Assembly (NCBI GenBank): GCA_947176235.1
Contig: CAMWPM010000004.1
Coordinates: forward strand, 1 to 64,000
Length of the DNA stretch: 64,000 nucleotides
Source of the DNA: an uncultured Bacteroidales bacterium
GTDB lineage: Bacteria > Bacteroidota > Bacteroidia > Bacteroidales > Muribaculaceae
Direction of reading: 5' to 3'
Shown: one piece after another, positions 33,092-42,107 of the stretch
Numbering within the stretch: position 1 is the first letter of the stretch
Layout: each line of letters begins with the position of its first letter
Notes under the pieces: generated by a model
The model's database searches: none
Seen by the model: only the letters and a program-made list of their open reading frames with translations
What the model was told of the DNA's origin: nothing
Translations under genes and position numbers: made by a program

Positions 33092-34288
33092 TCAGTTGGA
33101 TTTTTTGATTTTCAGAGTGTAGAACGCAAGGTAGAGCACGCCCACTGTCATTACAGCGATGGCACCGTGCTGACCGCCGAAGCCGTCGCTTGCCAGACCC
33201 ATGGCGAGGGGGAAGATCGTGCCGCCGAATAGTCCCATGATCATAAGTCCGGACACTTCGTTCTGAGCCTCGGGGGTGTGGTTGAGAGCCTGTGCGAAGA
33301 TGATGGAGAAGATGTTGGAGTTGCCGTAGCCGATGAGGGCGATGCAGGTGTAGAGGGCGATGAGGGAGTCGCACACGAAGAGGCTGCACATCGCCACAAG
33401 CATCATGATGACGCTGATTGCGAAGAACAGGCGGGCGGAAATAGCACGGAGAATGAAGGCGCCGGTGAAGCAACCTGCGGTGCGGAAGATGAAATAGAGC
33501 GAAGTGGCGAATCCAGCCTCTTCAAGAGTCAGAGCCTGACGTTCCATGAGGAGCTTGGGCGCGGTAGTGTTGGTGCCAACGTCGATGCCCACATGACACA
33601 TGATGCCGAGGAAGCAGAGCAGGATGAAGGGGCGGCCGAGAAGTTTGAGACAAGCCAGGAAACCGGACGCCTTGTCAGGTCGTGCTTCCTCGATGGGGGT
33701 GGCGCCGAGCATTGCGATCGAGAGGACGCAGACGGCTGCGTAGATCGGAAAGAGGACGCGCCAGCCGAGTCCGAGGCTCATGCCGATGGTGGTGGCGCCC
33801 CATGCTGCAAGGATAGGAGCAAGGAAGGATGCGATTGCTTTCACAAACTGTCCGAAGGTGAGGGTGGAGGCAAGGCGTGAGGGTGCGATGAGGTTGCTTA
33901 CGAGAGGATTAAGTGAGGTCTGCATCAGAGCGTTGCCTATGCCCAGAAGCGAGAAAGCGATGAGCATGGTGCCGAAGCTGTCGCCCCAGATAGGGATGAT
34001 GAGGGAGACGAGCGTGATGGCGAGCGAGAGGAGCACCGTGCGTTTGCGCCCGATGCGGTTCATCAGTAGTCCGGTGGGTACTGAGAATATCAGGAACCAG
34101 AAGAAGACGAGCGAGGGGAAGAGGTTGGCTTGAGCGTCGGTCAGTCCCATGTCTTTCTGCACATAGTTGGAGGCGGTGCCCACCAGGTCCACGAAGCCCA
34201 TTGCAAAGAAGCAGAGCATTACGGGGATTATCTGTGCGAGGGTGGATTTCTTGGAAGATGTCATGGTTGAATTTATTTCCATGGTCAA
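33092..34288 (-). CDS. MFS sugar permease, FHS-like, probable fructose importer
   Basis: A 398-residue transporter with 12 predicted helices of the major facilitator superfamily, FucP-like. The loop 2-3 motif is present as GLLMNRIGRKRTVL (about residues 78-91). It lies between GH32 and fructokinase with about 30 bases on each side, which matches the place of BT1758, the fructose permease of the B. thetaiotaomicron fructan locus. It should carry free fructose made in the periplasm across the inner membrane. Start codons at 34288, 34282 or 34264 are all possible; conservation begins after them (AQIIPVMLCFFAMGFVDLVG). Confidence 0.88.
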   Translation of the reverse strand: MTMEINSTMTSSKKSTLAQIIPVMLCFFAMGFVDLVGTASNYVQKDMGLTDAQANLFPSLVFFWFLIFSVPTGLLMNRIGRKRTVLLSLAITLVSLIIPIWGDSFGTMLIAFSLLGIGNALMQTSLNPLVSNLIAPSRLASTLTFGQFVKAIASFLAPILAAWGATTIGMSLGLGWRVLFPIYAAVCVLSIAMLGATPIEEARPDKASGFLACLKLLGRPFILLCFLGIMCHVGIDVGTNTTAPKLLMERQALTLEEAGFATSLYFIFRTAGCFTGAFILRAISARLFFAISVIMMLVAMCSLFVCDSLIALYTCIALIGYGNSNIFSIIFAQALNHTPEAQNEVSGLMIMGLFGGTIFPLAMGLASDGFGGQHGAIAVMTVGVLYLAFYTLKIKKSN

Positions 34289-34318
34289 AAATTTAGAATT
34301 GTGATTGGTGAGAGAAAT

Positions 34319-36169
34319 TTATTTGTTGAGTGCCAGAGCGGGGTCGAGCTGGAAAATGTCGAGATTGTCAATGCGAGTCTTTCCGTCCTCGCTTACGAGA
34401 GTAAGGGTTGTGTAGGGCTCTTTGGGGAATACGAGGTTGGTCATGGCGAAATTGCCGTCACCGTCAAATGCTTCGATCGAGCAGCGGTCGATGAAGAGGC
34501 GGAGCGTACCTTTTGAGGAGCGGGAGAGGGTGGGGGCGACGGTTGTGGTGGGGAAGTGGCGGGAGAATTTGGTCAGTCCGCTTTCCTGACGGTCCATCAG
34601 GAAGGTGTGCTTGCGGGGATCATATTTCATAGTCACCTTTTCACCCTTTGCATTGGAGAGGATGATGGTGAGCCCTTTGGCATCCTTGAGGTTGTAGCCG
34701 AGGTCGATTTCGCACACGCCGTCGTTGGCTACGGGTAGGGAGTAGCTCACGGAGTCGGCGAGAGTGAATGCGGAGTGAGATTCCCTTGATCCGCGCATGG
34801 CGTTGACTTCAGGCGAGGGGACTACCGACAGATAAAGATCGCCGTCGGGAGCACGGAAGAGGGAGAGATCGCGGGGGAGAGTATTGGCGGAACGATACTG
34901 CATGGTGGGGACTTCGTTGGCATACTGCCAGTTGCTCATCCATCCGAGAGCCACAGTGCGGTTGTCGGGGGCATTGTGCCATGTGACGGTGGCGTAGTGG
35001 TCCTTGCCGTAGTCCATCCAACGAGTGTCGTTCACGGCATTGTCGCAGGTGAACTTGTGACCGTCAAAGTCGCCCACGAAGTATTGTGCGGCACTACCGC
35101 CGAAGGGACCACCGGGATTAATGTTGCAGATAAGTACCCACTTTTCTTTTTTCGATCCCTTGACGGGGAGCTTGATGAGGTCGGGACATTCCCACACTCC
35201 GTCCTGACCGCCGTAACCGCGTCCGAACGAACTTTCGTAAGTCCAGTTGACAAGGTCGGGGGAGGAGTGGATCTCCATCTCATGGTTGAGTGCGGCGGCG
35301 AGCATCATGATCCAGCGTTGAGTCCCCTCGTGCCAGAACACTTTGGGATCGCGCGCTTCGTGAGTGTTCGGAATGACAGGGTTCCCTGCATAGTTAGTGA
35401 AGGTCATGCCGCCGTCCTTACTGACCGCCATGCTCTGCACCTGGCTCGCTGCAGCCGATGTGTAAAACGCCACTACTGCATCGACGCCGAAACCTCCGGT
35501 GTTGCCGGAATCAATAACCGCGCTGCCGCTGAATATACTTCCAAGTCCGTTAGGGCGGATAGCTACCGGTTCATGATCCCAGTTGACGAGATCGCGAGAG
35601 GTAGAGTGTCCCCACGACATATTCTGCCATTTTGATCCATAGGGATTGTACTGATAGTAGAGATGCCATGTGCCGTCCTTGTAGAACATTCCGTTGGGGT
35701 CGTTCATCCAGCCGTAGAGGGGAGTGTGGTGGAAGAGAGGACGGTACTTTTCAGTATTGGAAGTATCAAAGCTGTCAGAAAGCTTCATTTCCTCCCAGCA
35801 GATGAAGTCCTGGGCATCGCGTGAGTAGGAGCGGTCGATGGGATTGACGATATTGAGCACCACGTTGCCTTTCGATGTGTAGGGCGTGAGATCGAATGGT
35901 ACTGTGTAGTCAATCTCATTGCAAGCAAGTTTCACATGGAATGTGTGTGCGATTTCGCCGTTGACAAGGACGTCGATCCGTGCATCGGGCACGCGCTCCT
36001 CCACCGGCAGAATCAGATATTTCTGCGTCGGGTCAGTGATGCGCACCATGGTGTTGCTCTCGCCTAAAGACATCACCGTGATACCTTCAGGAGGAGCGTC
36101 AGTCGCTCCGGCAGAGAATGCCGAAGTGGCGGCGAGTGTGAGAATTACTTTTTTCAGAGTCGTTTTCAT
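34319..36169 (-). CDS. GH32 fructanase (levanase/inulinase type)
   Basis: A complete 616-residue GH32 enzyme that should release fructose from levan, inulin or sucrose. It has a signal peptide (1-22), an N-terminal beta domain like DUF4980 (about 25-135), the five-bladed propeller with nucleophile D157 in WMNDPNG, the transition-state D274 in EARDPKV and the acid E327 in WECPD, and a C-terminal beta-sandwich (from about 480). There is no lipoprotein Cys, so the enzyme is probably periplasmic and exo-acting. First gene of a three-gene operon with the permease and fructokinase, under a long leader and divergent from the fructose-sensing regulator. Confidence 0.93.
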   Translation of the reverse strand: MKTTLKKVILTLAATSAFSAGATDAPPEGITVMSLGESNTMVRITDPTQKYLILPVEERVPDARIDVLVNGEIAHTFHVKLACNEIDYTVPFDLTPYTSKGNVVLNIVNPIDRSYSRDAQDFICWEEMKLSDSFDTSNTEKYRPLFHHTPLYGWMNDPNGMFYKDGTWHLYYQYNPYGSKWQNMSWGHSTSRDLVNWDHEPVAIRPNGLGSIFSGSAVIDSGNTGGFGVDAVVAFYTSAAASQVQSMAVSKDGGMTFTNYAGNPVIPNTHEARDPKVFWHEGTQRWIMMLAAALNHEMEIHSSPDLVNWTYESSFGRGYGGQDGVWECPDLIKLPVKGSKKEKWVLICNINPGGPFGGSAAQYFVGDFDGHKFTCDNAVNDTRWMDYGKDHYATVTWHNAPDNRTVALGWMSNWQYANEVPTMQYRSANTLPRDLSLFRAPDGDLYLSVVPSPEVNAMRGSRESHSAFTLADSVSYSLPVANDGVCEIDLGYNLKDAKGLTIILSNAKGEKVTMKYDPRKHTFLMDRQESGLTKFSRHFPTTTVAPTLSRSSKGTLRLFIDRCSIEAFDGDGNFAMTNLVFPKEPYTTLTLVSEDGKTRIDNLDIFQLDPALALNK

Positions 36170-36623
36170 GTCGTTATGTGGTATTTAGATATTTCGATGT
36201 TGGGATTATCTTGTCAGGAAAAATGCCTTTCCTGTGGAATTCAAGTAATAATTGCAAAGTATAATGGCATCACTATGCCCTGAGAATTACCAATCTTAAG
36301 TGACCGAAGAAACTGTACCGACTTCTCAGCCTTGAGGAAAAATTATGTTCCTTCATTCCTTAAACCTAATCATTCTTGTAACCTAACCTAATCAACTGCC
36401 GGCCGGATACGGAGACTTCGGGCGTCTCTCCGACCGAATGCGATGCAAAGATAGCCACGTGGGGAAAAAGCCGCATAGCAATTAAAGTGCATCAGGTTGA
36501 AAAATCCTATCAGTGTATCAAATTTTATAGTTTATGAAACAAATTTAGCATATATCGGAGCTACGTATTGCACCATTCGTCAAAGATTTATATCTTTGTC
36601 GACGAAAAACTTGCAGTAATGCC
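36170..36623. other. Divergent control region between GH32 operon and hybrid regulator
   Basis: A 454-base spacer. On the minus strand TATCTTTG at 36453-36446 is a likely -7 element of the GH32 operon, giving an unusually long leader of about 270 bases; no -33 element is well placed, as expected for an activated promoter. A hairpin GGAGAC/GTCTCTCC lies at about 36409-36433 in that leader. On the plus strand is the promoter of the regulator. No gene was seen inside. Confidence 0.5.
36568..36598 (+). promoter_or_regulatory. Promoter for the hybrid two-component regulator
   Basis: TTG (36568-36570), 20 bases, TATCTTTG (36591-36598), about 25 bases before the ATG. Confidence 0.65.
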
Positions 36624-39470
36624 ATGAATCAAAAATTATTATATTTTCTGTTGACTCTGCTGGCTTCCATCTCTCTCTCCTCATGTGGCGGGAGCGGGGA
36701 GCGGATCTACAGAATCGGTGTGTCACAATGTTCGTCGGACGACTGGCGGGAGAAAATGAATGAAGAAATACGCCGGGAAAAGCTTTTCCATGACAATGTG
36801 GAGGTAACGATCGTGTCGGCAGACGATAACATCGAGAAACAGATTGCCGACATTGACTCAATGAGGAGGGCGAAGATGGATGTGATTGTCGTCGCACCGA
36901 TCGAGGCTGAGGCTATCACTCCGGCAATCCGCAAGGCTCATGACTCGGGCGTGAAAGTTGTGGTGTTCGACCGCGATACGAGCGAACCGTGTTACGATGC
37001 CTTTCAGGGAGCCGATAACAAGGAGATCGGACGTCAGGCAGCCCGTCTGGCTGTCAGTCAGCTCGGCGCAAAGCTCAACATTATCGAGATCTCCGGACTG
37101 CCCGGATCCTCACCTGCAAAAATGCGTTATCTCGGATTTCATGAAGTTATTGATTCCATGCCCGGATGCCGGGTAATAGCATCAGTACCTGCCAACTGGC
37201 TTCAGGAGGATGCCGAGCGAGTGACGGATTCCCTGCTTGCCATCTATCCGGACGTAGATCTCATTTTCTCCCACAATGACCGTATGGCAATCGGCGCCGC
37301 TAACGTAGCTCAGCGCATGAAGCGCGACGGGATAACTTTCTACGGTATTGACGCTGCACCTGAAATCGGACTCAAGGCTGTGGCTGAAAAGAAGATCGAC
37401 GCTACTTTCCTATACCCCACCGAAGGAGAGCGACTGCTTCGCACTGCAATTCATATTGCTAAGAATGAACCATTTGACTCGCTGTTCACGCTAAAATCCC
37501 CCGCGCCCATCACCATCTCCAATGCTCCGCTGATGCTTCTACAGAGTGAGGCGCTCGCTGATGAAACTGACAAAATCGAATATCTGCACGAGAAGGTGAA
37601 CAGTGCCCTAATACGCTATACGTCACAACATACTCTGCTGACGTTTGCGGCAACGATCATTGTGCTGCTTGCACTCTTGATTTTCGGTCTTCTTCGCCTC
37701 TTCTGGACGCACCGGCGCCACCGCCTGCAGCTTGATCAGAAGAATTATGAGCTTGATGCCAAGAATCGTGAGCTTGACTCAAAGAACCACGAACTTGTGG
37801 AACGCAGCTCGCAGCTTGAACGAAGTCATTCCGAACTGGATAAACTCTATCATCAGCTCAACGAAGCCACGAGCAGTAAGCTGACTTTCTATACCAACGT
37901 CTCCCATGATCTGCGCACTCCTCTCACGCTGATCGCCGATCCTGTGGCACAGCTTGCCGGGGCTGAAAACCTCACCGGTCAGCAGCGTAGGCTGATGCAG
38001 CTTGCCGACAAGAATGTGAAAGTGTTGCTCCGCCTGGTCAATCAGATTCTCGATTTCCGCAGAGCAGAATCGGGAATGCTCCAGATGAGATTGACGGAGG
38101 AGAATCTTCCTCAGCTGATCGGGGAGTGGAGCGAACTTTTTGTGGCGGCTGCACGCCGTCATCTGATCAATCTGAAAGTGGAACGTTCGACTCCTGCCGG
38201 ATTCACGATGGGTGTGGACAGAGAGAAGATGGAGCGAGTCTTTTTCAATCTGCTCTCCAATGCTTTCAAGCACACCGGACCTAACGGTGACGTCACGGTG
38301 ACGGTGACGGGCAGCAGTGACACATTCACCCTGACGGTCAGCGATACGGGGGAGGGAATACCGGCGTCGGATCTCACTAACATCTTCGAACGCTTCTTCC
38401 AGAGCGACAAGATCAATCCCAACGGATCGGGTATCGGACTTGCCCTGACAAAGACTTTTGTAGAGATGCATGGCGGCAGCATCACGGTGGACAGCACGCT
38501 CGGAAAAGGATCGGTGTTCACTGTCACGATTCCGGTGATCCACGTGGAGGAGGAAGCGTCAGAGGCTCCCAACGTGATTTCGGAAGAGACAATTACGGAG
38601 GAACTTACGGATGTGGAACCGGTTGCTCCCGCAAACATCGACTCCTCCGCCCCCACGGTTCTCATCATCGACGATAATCCTGATATCCGTGCCCTTGTGT
38701 CGACGATTCTTGCCGACGACTACACCGTGATTCAGGCGGAATCGGGAGCCAAGGGCATCCGACTTGCCTCACTTTATCAGCCCGACCTTGTGATATGCGA
38801 CGTGATGATGCCGGGAATGGACGGGATGGAGACGACTTCACGCCTCAAGTCGGAAGCGACTACCTCCGGTATTCCTGTGCTGATGCTTACTGCCTGCAGT
38901 GATGATGAGCAACGAGCCAAGGGGTACGAGGCGGGGGTGGACGGTTACCTGTCGAAACCATTCAATTCCGACGTTTTGAGGGCGCGTATCAAGTCATTGA
39001 TAGCTAATAGAAAACGTACCGGTGCTGAAGATACACAATCTATTCCTGATAGAGGGTTGAACTTCCTTCAACGTTCTGATGCTAAAGAACTTGCGGACAA
39101 TCAGGCGTCGCCCGCCTCCCCCGCACCCCTCTCCCAAATTGACGATGATCTGTTCCGCAGATTTCTTGCTTTACTGAAAGAAAGAATGTCAGAATCAGAG
39201 CTTTCCGTCGATGACATGGCATCGGAACTCGGATTGAGCCGAGTGCAGTTCTACCGCCGCATCAAGCAGGTGAGCAATTACTCTCCCGCCGAGCTTCTTA
39301 AGATATATCGTCTGCGGCGCGCCGACCAACTGCTGCGTACGACTGCCTCAACCGTCTCGGAAGTGGCATACGCCGTGGGATTTGCATCGCCGAGTTATTT
39401 CACCAAGTGCTATAGAGAGGCTTACGGCGAAGCACCGACATCCGTGCAGAACCGCACTTCAAAAATCTGA
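36624..39470 (+). CDS. Hybrid two-component regulator with fructose-type periplasmic sensor
   Basis: A 948-residue one-protein sensor and activator. In order: signal sequence with a lipobox-like LSSC (Cys21); a ribose-binding-protein-like periplasmic domain (about 28-305, with ADNKEIGRQAA and SHNDRMAIGAANVA); a membrane helix (about 336-360); a coiled coil with Leu every seven residues (370-412); histidine kinase with H428 in NVSHDLRTPL; ATPase (about 535-640); receiver with D726 (ICDVMMPGMDG) and K778; and an AraC-type HTH (about 855-942). This is the layout of B. thetaiotaomicron BT1754, which binds fructose directly. Located between the GH32 operon and the susCD genes, it very probably activates both when fructose appears in the periplasm. 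Confidence 0.93.
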   Translation: MNQKLLYFLLTLLASISLSSCGGSGERIYRIGVSQCSSDDWREKMNEEIRREKLFHDNVEVTIVSADDNIEKQIADIDSMRRAKMDVIVVAPIEAEAITPAIRKAHDSGVKVVVFDRDTSEPCYDAFQGADNKEIGRQAARLAVSQLGAKLNIIEISGLPGSSPAKMRYLGFHEVIDSMPGCRVIASVPANWLQEDAERVTDSLLAIYPDVDLIFSHNDRMAIGAANVAQRMKRDGITFYGIDAAPEIGLKAVAEKKIDATFLYPTEGERLLRTAIHIAKNEPFDSLFTLKSPAPITISNAPLMLLQSEALADETDKIEYLHEKVNSALIRYTSQHTLLTFAATIIVLLALLIFGLLRLFWTHRRHRLQLDQKNYELDAKNRELDSKNHELVERSSQLERSHSELDKLYHQLNEATSSKLTFYTNVSHDLRTPLTLIADPVAQLAGAENLTGQQRRLMQLADKNVKVLLRLVNQILDFRRAESGMLQMRLTEENLPQLIGEWSELFVAAARRHLINLKVERSTPAGFTMGVDREKMERVFFNLLSNAFKHTGPNGDVTVTVTGSSDTFTLTVSDTGEGIPASDLTNIFERFFQSDKINPNGSGIGLALTKTFVEMHGGSITVDSTLGKGSVFTVTIPVIHVEEEASEAPNVISEETITEELTDVEPVAPANIDSSAPTVLIIDDNPDIRALVSTILADDYTVIQAESGAKGIRLASLYQPDLVICDVMMPGMDGMETTSRLKSEATTSGIPVLMLTACSDDEQRAKGYEAGVDGYLSKPFNSDVLRARIKSLIANRKRTGAEDTQSIPDRGLNFLQRSDAKELADNQASPASPAPLSQIDDDLFRRFLALLKERMSESELSVDDMASELGLSRVQFYRRIKQVSNYSPAELLKIYRLRRADQLLRTTASTVSEVAYAVGFASPSYFTKCYREAYGEAPTSVQNRTSKI

Positions 39471-39473
39471 TAG

Positions 39474-40178
39474 TCACAAAAACGGTCGGGACAGAACCCA
39501 CTTCTTCTCGCCGGAGCCTTCAACCGGAAGCTGAAACAGATCGGGACACTCCCACGAACGCTCCGAATCACCCATCGGCCCAAACTCACTCAGCCATGTC
39601 CAGTGCTTGAGATCATCTGAGCCGTAGAAGGCGATTTTCTTCTCAAGAGCCTTTGCCACAAGCATGATCCAGCGTCCTGACTGTTCGTCGCGGATCACAG
39701 TGGGATCGCGGAATTCCGTGCTCCAGATGTCAATTACGGGATTGAGATCGTAGTAGGTGAACGTCGTCCCGCCGTCACGGCTGAATGCGATGCTCTGAGA
39801 TTGCTTTTTGGAATCCTCATCGAATGAAGTGAATGCGGCGATCAGTGCGTCGGATCCATAGCCGGCAGAATTGTTGCGGTCGACAACCACGCTGCCCGTA
39901 AAAGTGGAAATACGCGGTGGGAGACCCTGAATGGCGTGGCCATTGATTTCCTTCCAGTGGACAAGATCTTCGGACTCCGCTGCTCCCCAGCTGTAGGCAA
40001 GATAACGCCCGTCGTGAACGATCGTGCCGCAGGGATCGCCGATCCAGCGGTGAGCGGGGGTGAAGTGGACGCGGGGGCGATATTTCTCGTGGTAAAGGGT
40101 GGTGTCGGTGGAGTGAATTCCTGCGTATGCAGCCGTGAAAGAGATGAGAACCAGGGTAGTGAACAGAATGTTTCGCAT
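39474..40178 (-). pseudogene. Truncated GH32, N-terminal propeller part only
   Basis: A 234-residue GH32 remnant. Signal peptide (1-19) and the first blades are intact, and all three catalytic acids are in place: D48 in WIGDPCG (changed from the usual WMNDPNG), D158 in EFRDPT and E210 in WECPD. It stops at KWVLSRPFL, where the complete GH32 continues with the last blade and the beta-sandwich; about 300 residues are missing. The stop lies three bases from the end of the convergent regulator gene, so a deletion probably removed the 3' part. The propeller cannot close, so enzyme activity is unlikely; a retained binding role cannot be excluded. It follows susD on the same strand, past a strong hairpin. 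Confidence 0.75.
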
Positions 40179-40194
40179 GACGGGGATATAACAA

Positions 40195-40235
40195 GGGCAG
40201 TGGATCGTAGCTCAGGAGAGGCAAATCCACTGCCC
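40195..40235 (-). terminator. Strong hairpin between susD and the truncated GH32
   Basis: Perfect 11-bp arms GGGCAGTGGAT/ATCCACTGCCC over a 19-base loop, followed on the minus strand by TTGTTATATC. The weak U tract suggests partial termination, lowering expression after susCD. Confidence 0.6.
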
Positions 40236-40289
40236 GAATAATCAGGTGACGATTAAATAAACTTTATTTCAATAATCTACTGAAGAAGA

Positions 40290-42068
40290 TCAGAATGCGG
40301 GGTAGCCGGGATTCTGAACGTAGATGCCTCCGGAGAAGTTGTACTGTGCGACGGGAACGGGGAAGTACTCCTCACCGGTTTCGAAGGAGGCAGTCTGGTA
40401 GTAGATGCGGTTGTCCTTTTCGGCGGCAAAGAATTTGTTCATAGTCTCCTTGGCGATGCCCCAGCGTACGAGGTCGAAGAAACGCTCGCCTTCCATTGCC
40501 TTCTCAAGACGCATCTCGGTGCGGAGAGCCTTGCGTGCGTAGTCCTGATTCCAGCCTGCTGCGGGATAGAGACCGATCTTGTAGTTGGCGGCATCCTTAG
40601 AAGGATCGTTGAAGTCCTTGACATAGGCACTCTGCTGTGCGCGCTCACGCACACGGTTGATAAGCTGACGGGCTGTCTCCAGATCCTCGCCGATTTCAAT
40701 GAGCGCTTCTGCCTTGTAGAGGAGAAGGTCGGCGTAGCGGATGATCTGCCAGTTGAGGGCAGAAGCTCCCCAGGGCCATCCCTGAGTAGCGTCGGGCGAC
40801 TCGGGTGAGAGCCAGAAACGCTTCGTGTTGTTGTAGCCGTAGACGTCGGAATTGCGAACCCAAAGACCGCAGGCACTACCGGTGTACGTCTTGTAGCGGA
40901 TGGTGGGACGACCGATCACGAAGTCGAGGCGGGGATCGACGTTGCCGTCAACATTGTCAAGAGAATATGAGCCATCCTCGGCGAATTTTACGCTACCGTA
41001 GTCGGGGAGTGACTGATAGTCGAAGAGGGGCAGACCGTTTGCATCGGTCTGATATGCATTGATGAGGTCCTGCGAGGGGAGGAAGAATCCGTCGCCCTGC
41101 CAGGGGCAGCCGGGACCGGTCATCGAGTTGAGGAGCATCGACCAGTTGATACGGCCCACGCCGCTTGACTCGTCGTCCTTCGAGAACTGAATCGCAAACA
41201 CTGATTCCACTCCATTCTCATATTCAAGAAGGTCGAGGTGCTGGAAGTCGGAGAGAAGGTTGTAGCCCTGCACGCGGTCGATGAGGCTCACCACTTCCTT
41301 CAGAAGGGGCTTGTTGACAGAGGTGACAGCGTTAGTCTCGGGATTCTCCTCGTAAGCCTGATAAAGTTTCACCTTAGCGGCATAAGCGAGAGCGATGTTG
41401 CGGTTGATGCGTCCCACCTGATCCTGACGCTCGGGAAGAGCCTCGGCAGCTTCGAGAAGATCGGCTGCGATGCGTGCGAGATGCTGCTCGCGGGTAAATT
41501 CATCGTTGCGTACGTTGGTATATTCAATCTCGGGCAGGTCGATGTCCATGTAGGGGATGCGGTTGAAGAGACGGACGAGCTCGAAATACCAGTGGTCGCG
41601 GATCACGCGGACTTCGGCGATGCGGATGTCGCGTGCGGGGTTGGATTCGAGGTCAACCTTCTGAAGAGCACGGATGGCGGAATTACAGCGGGAGATACCG
41701 CAATAGACGTTGAACCACTTTCCGTCGAGGAATCCGTTGTTGGGCTGGATTTTTGCGGTCTCCATGTCATGGATTTCCCATGCGTCGGTCTCGCCGCCGC
41801 CACCTTTGTAGGCGTTGTCGGCACGGACTTCGCCGTAGCTCCAGTTGGTGACGGGGAACCAGTGGGGATCGTTGGAATCGGCGTAGCGGCATCCGAATGT
41901 AGCGTAGGCGCTCGTGACGAGGAGGTCAACTGCCTCCGGGTCGTTCATATTGCCCTCTGAGAGAGTGCCCTGCGGCTTGTTCTCAAGGAAGTCGTCGGAG
42001 CAGGCTGCGAGTGAGCTGACGCACAGACCGGCAACCAAAATATTGCTGAAAAATTTATTGAGTGTCAT
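40290..42068 (-). CDS. SusD-family outer-membrane lipoprotein, fructan binding
   Basis: A 592-residue RagB/SusD protein that caps the SusC pore and binds glycan at the cell surface. The lipoprotein signal ends at LAACSDD (Cys23). SusD features are the N-terminal DDFLENKPQGTLSE, the TPR-rich alpha core (YWFELVRLFNRIPYMDIDLPE-like segment near residue 165) and the C-terminal KAMEGERFFDLVRWG. It lies 39 bases after susC on the same transcript. Inferred ligand is levan or inulin from the GH32 and regulator neighbours; the sequence alone does not tell which. Confidence 0.93.
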   Translation of the reverse strand: MTLNKFFSNILVAGLCVSSLAACSDDFLENKPQGTLSEGNMNDPEAVDLLVTSAYATFGCRYADSNDPHWFPVTNWSYGEVRADNAYKGGGGETDAWEIHDMETAKIQPNNGFLDGKWFNVYCGISRCNSAIRALQKVDLESNPARDIRIAEVRVIRDHWYFELVRLFNRIPYMDIDLPEIEYTNVRNDEFTREQHLARIAADLLEAAEALPERQDQVGRINRNIALAYAAKVKLYQAYEENPETNAVTSVNKPLLKEVVSLIDRVQGYNLLSDFQHLDLLEYENGVESVFAIQFSKDDESSGVGRINWSMLLNSMTGPGCPWQGDGFFLPSQDLINAYQTDANGLPLFDYQSLPDYGSVKFAEDGSYSLDNVDGNVDPRLDFVIGRPTIRYKTYTGSACGLWVRNSDVYGYNNTKRFWLSPESPDATQGWPWGASALNWQIIRYADLLLYKAEALIEIGEDLETARQLINRVRERAQQSAYVKDFNDPSKDAANYKIGLYPAAGWNQDYARKALRTEMRLEKAMEGERFFDLVRWGIAKETMNKFFAAEKDNRIYYQTASFETGEEYFPVPVAQYNFSGGIYVQNPGYPAF

Positions 42069-42107
42069 GATATATCAGTTGGAGATATTGTGGAAAGAAT
42101 TGATGAA

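Noticed and set aside
33278-33880. A 200-codon open frame on the plus strand opposite the MFS permease
   Set aside because: Very acidic and repetitive composition, antisense to a clear 12-helix transporter within an operon.
39474-40178. Frameshifted rather than truncated GH32
   Set aside because: After the stop there are only three bases before the convergent regulator gene ends, so there is no room for the missing 300 residues in another frame.
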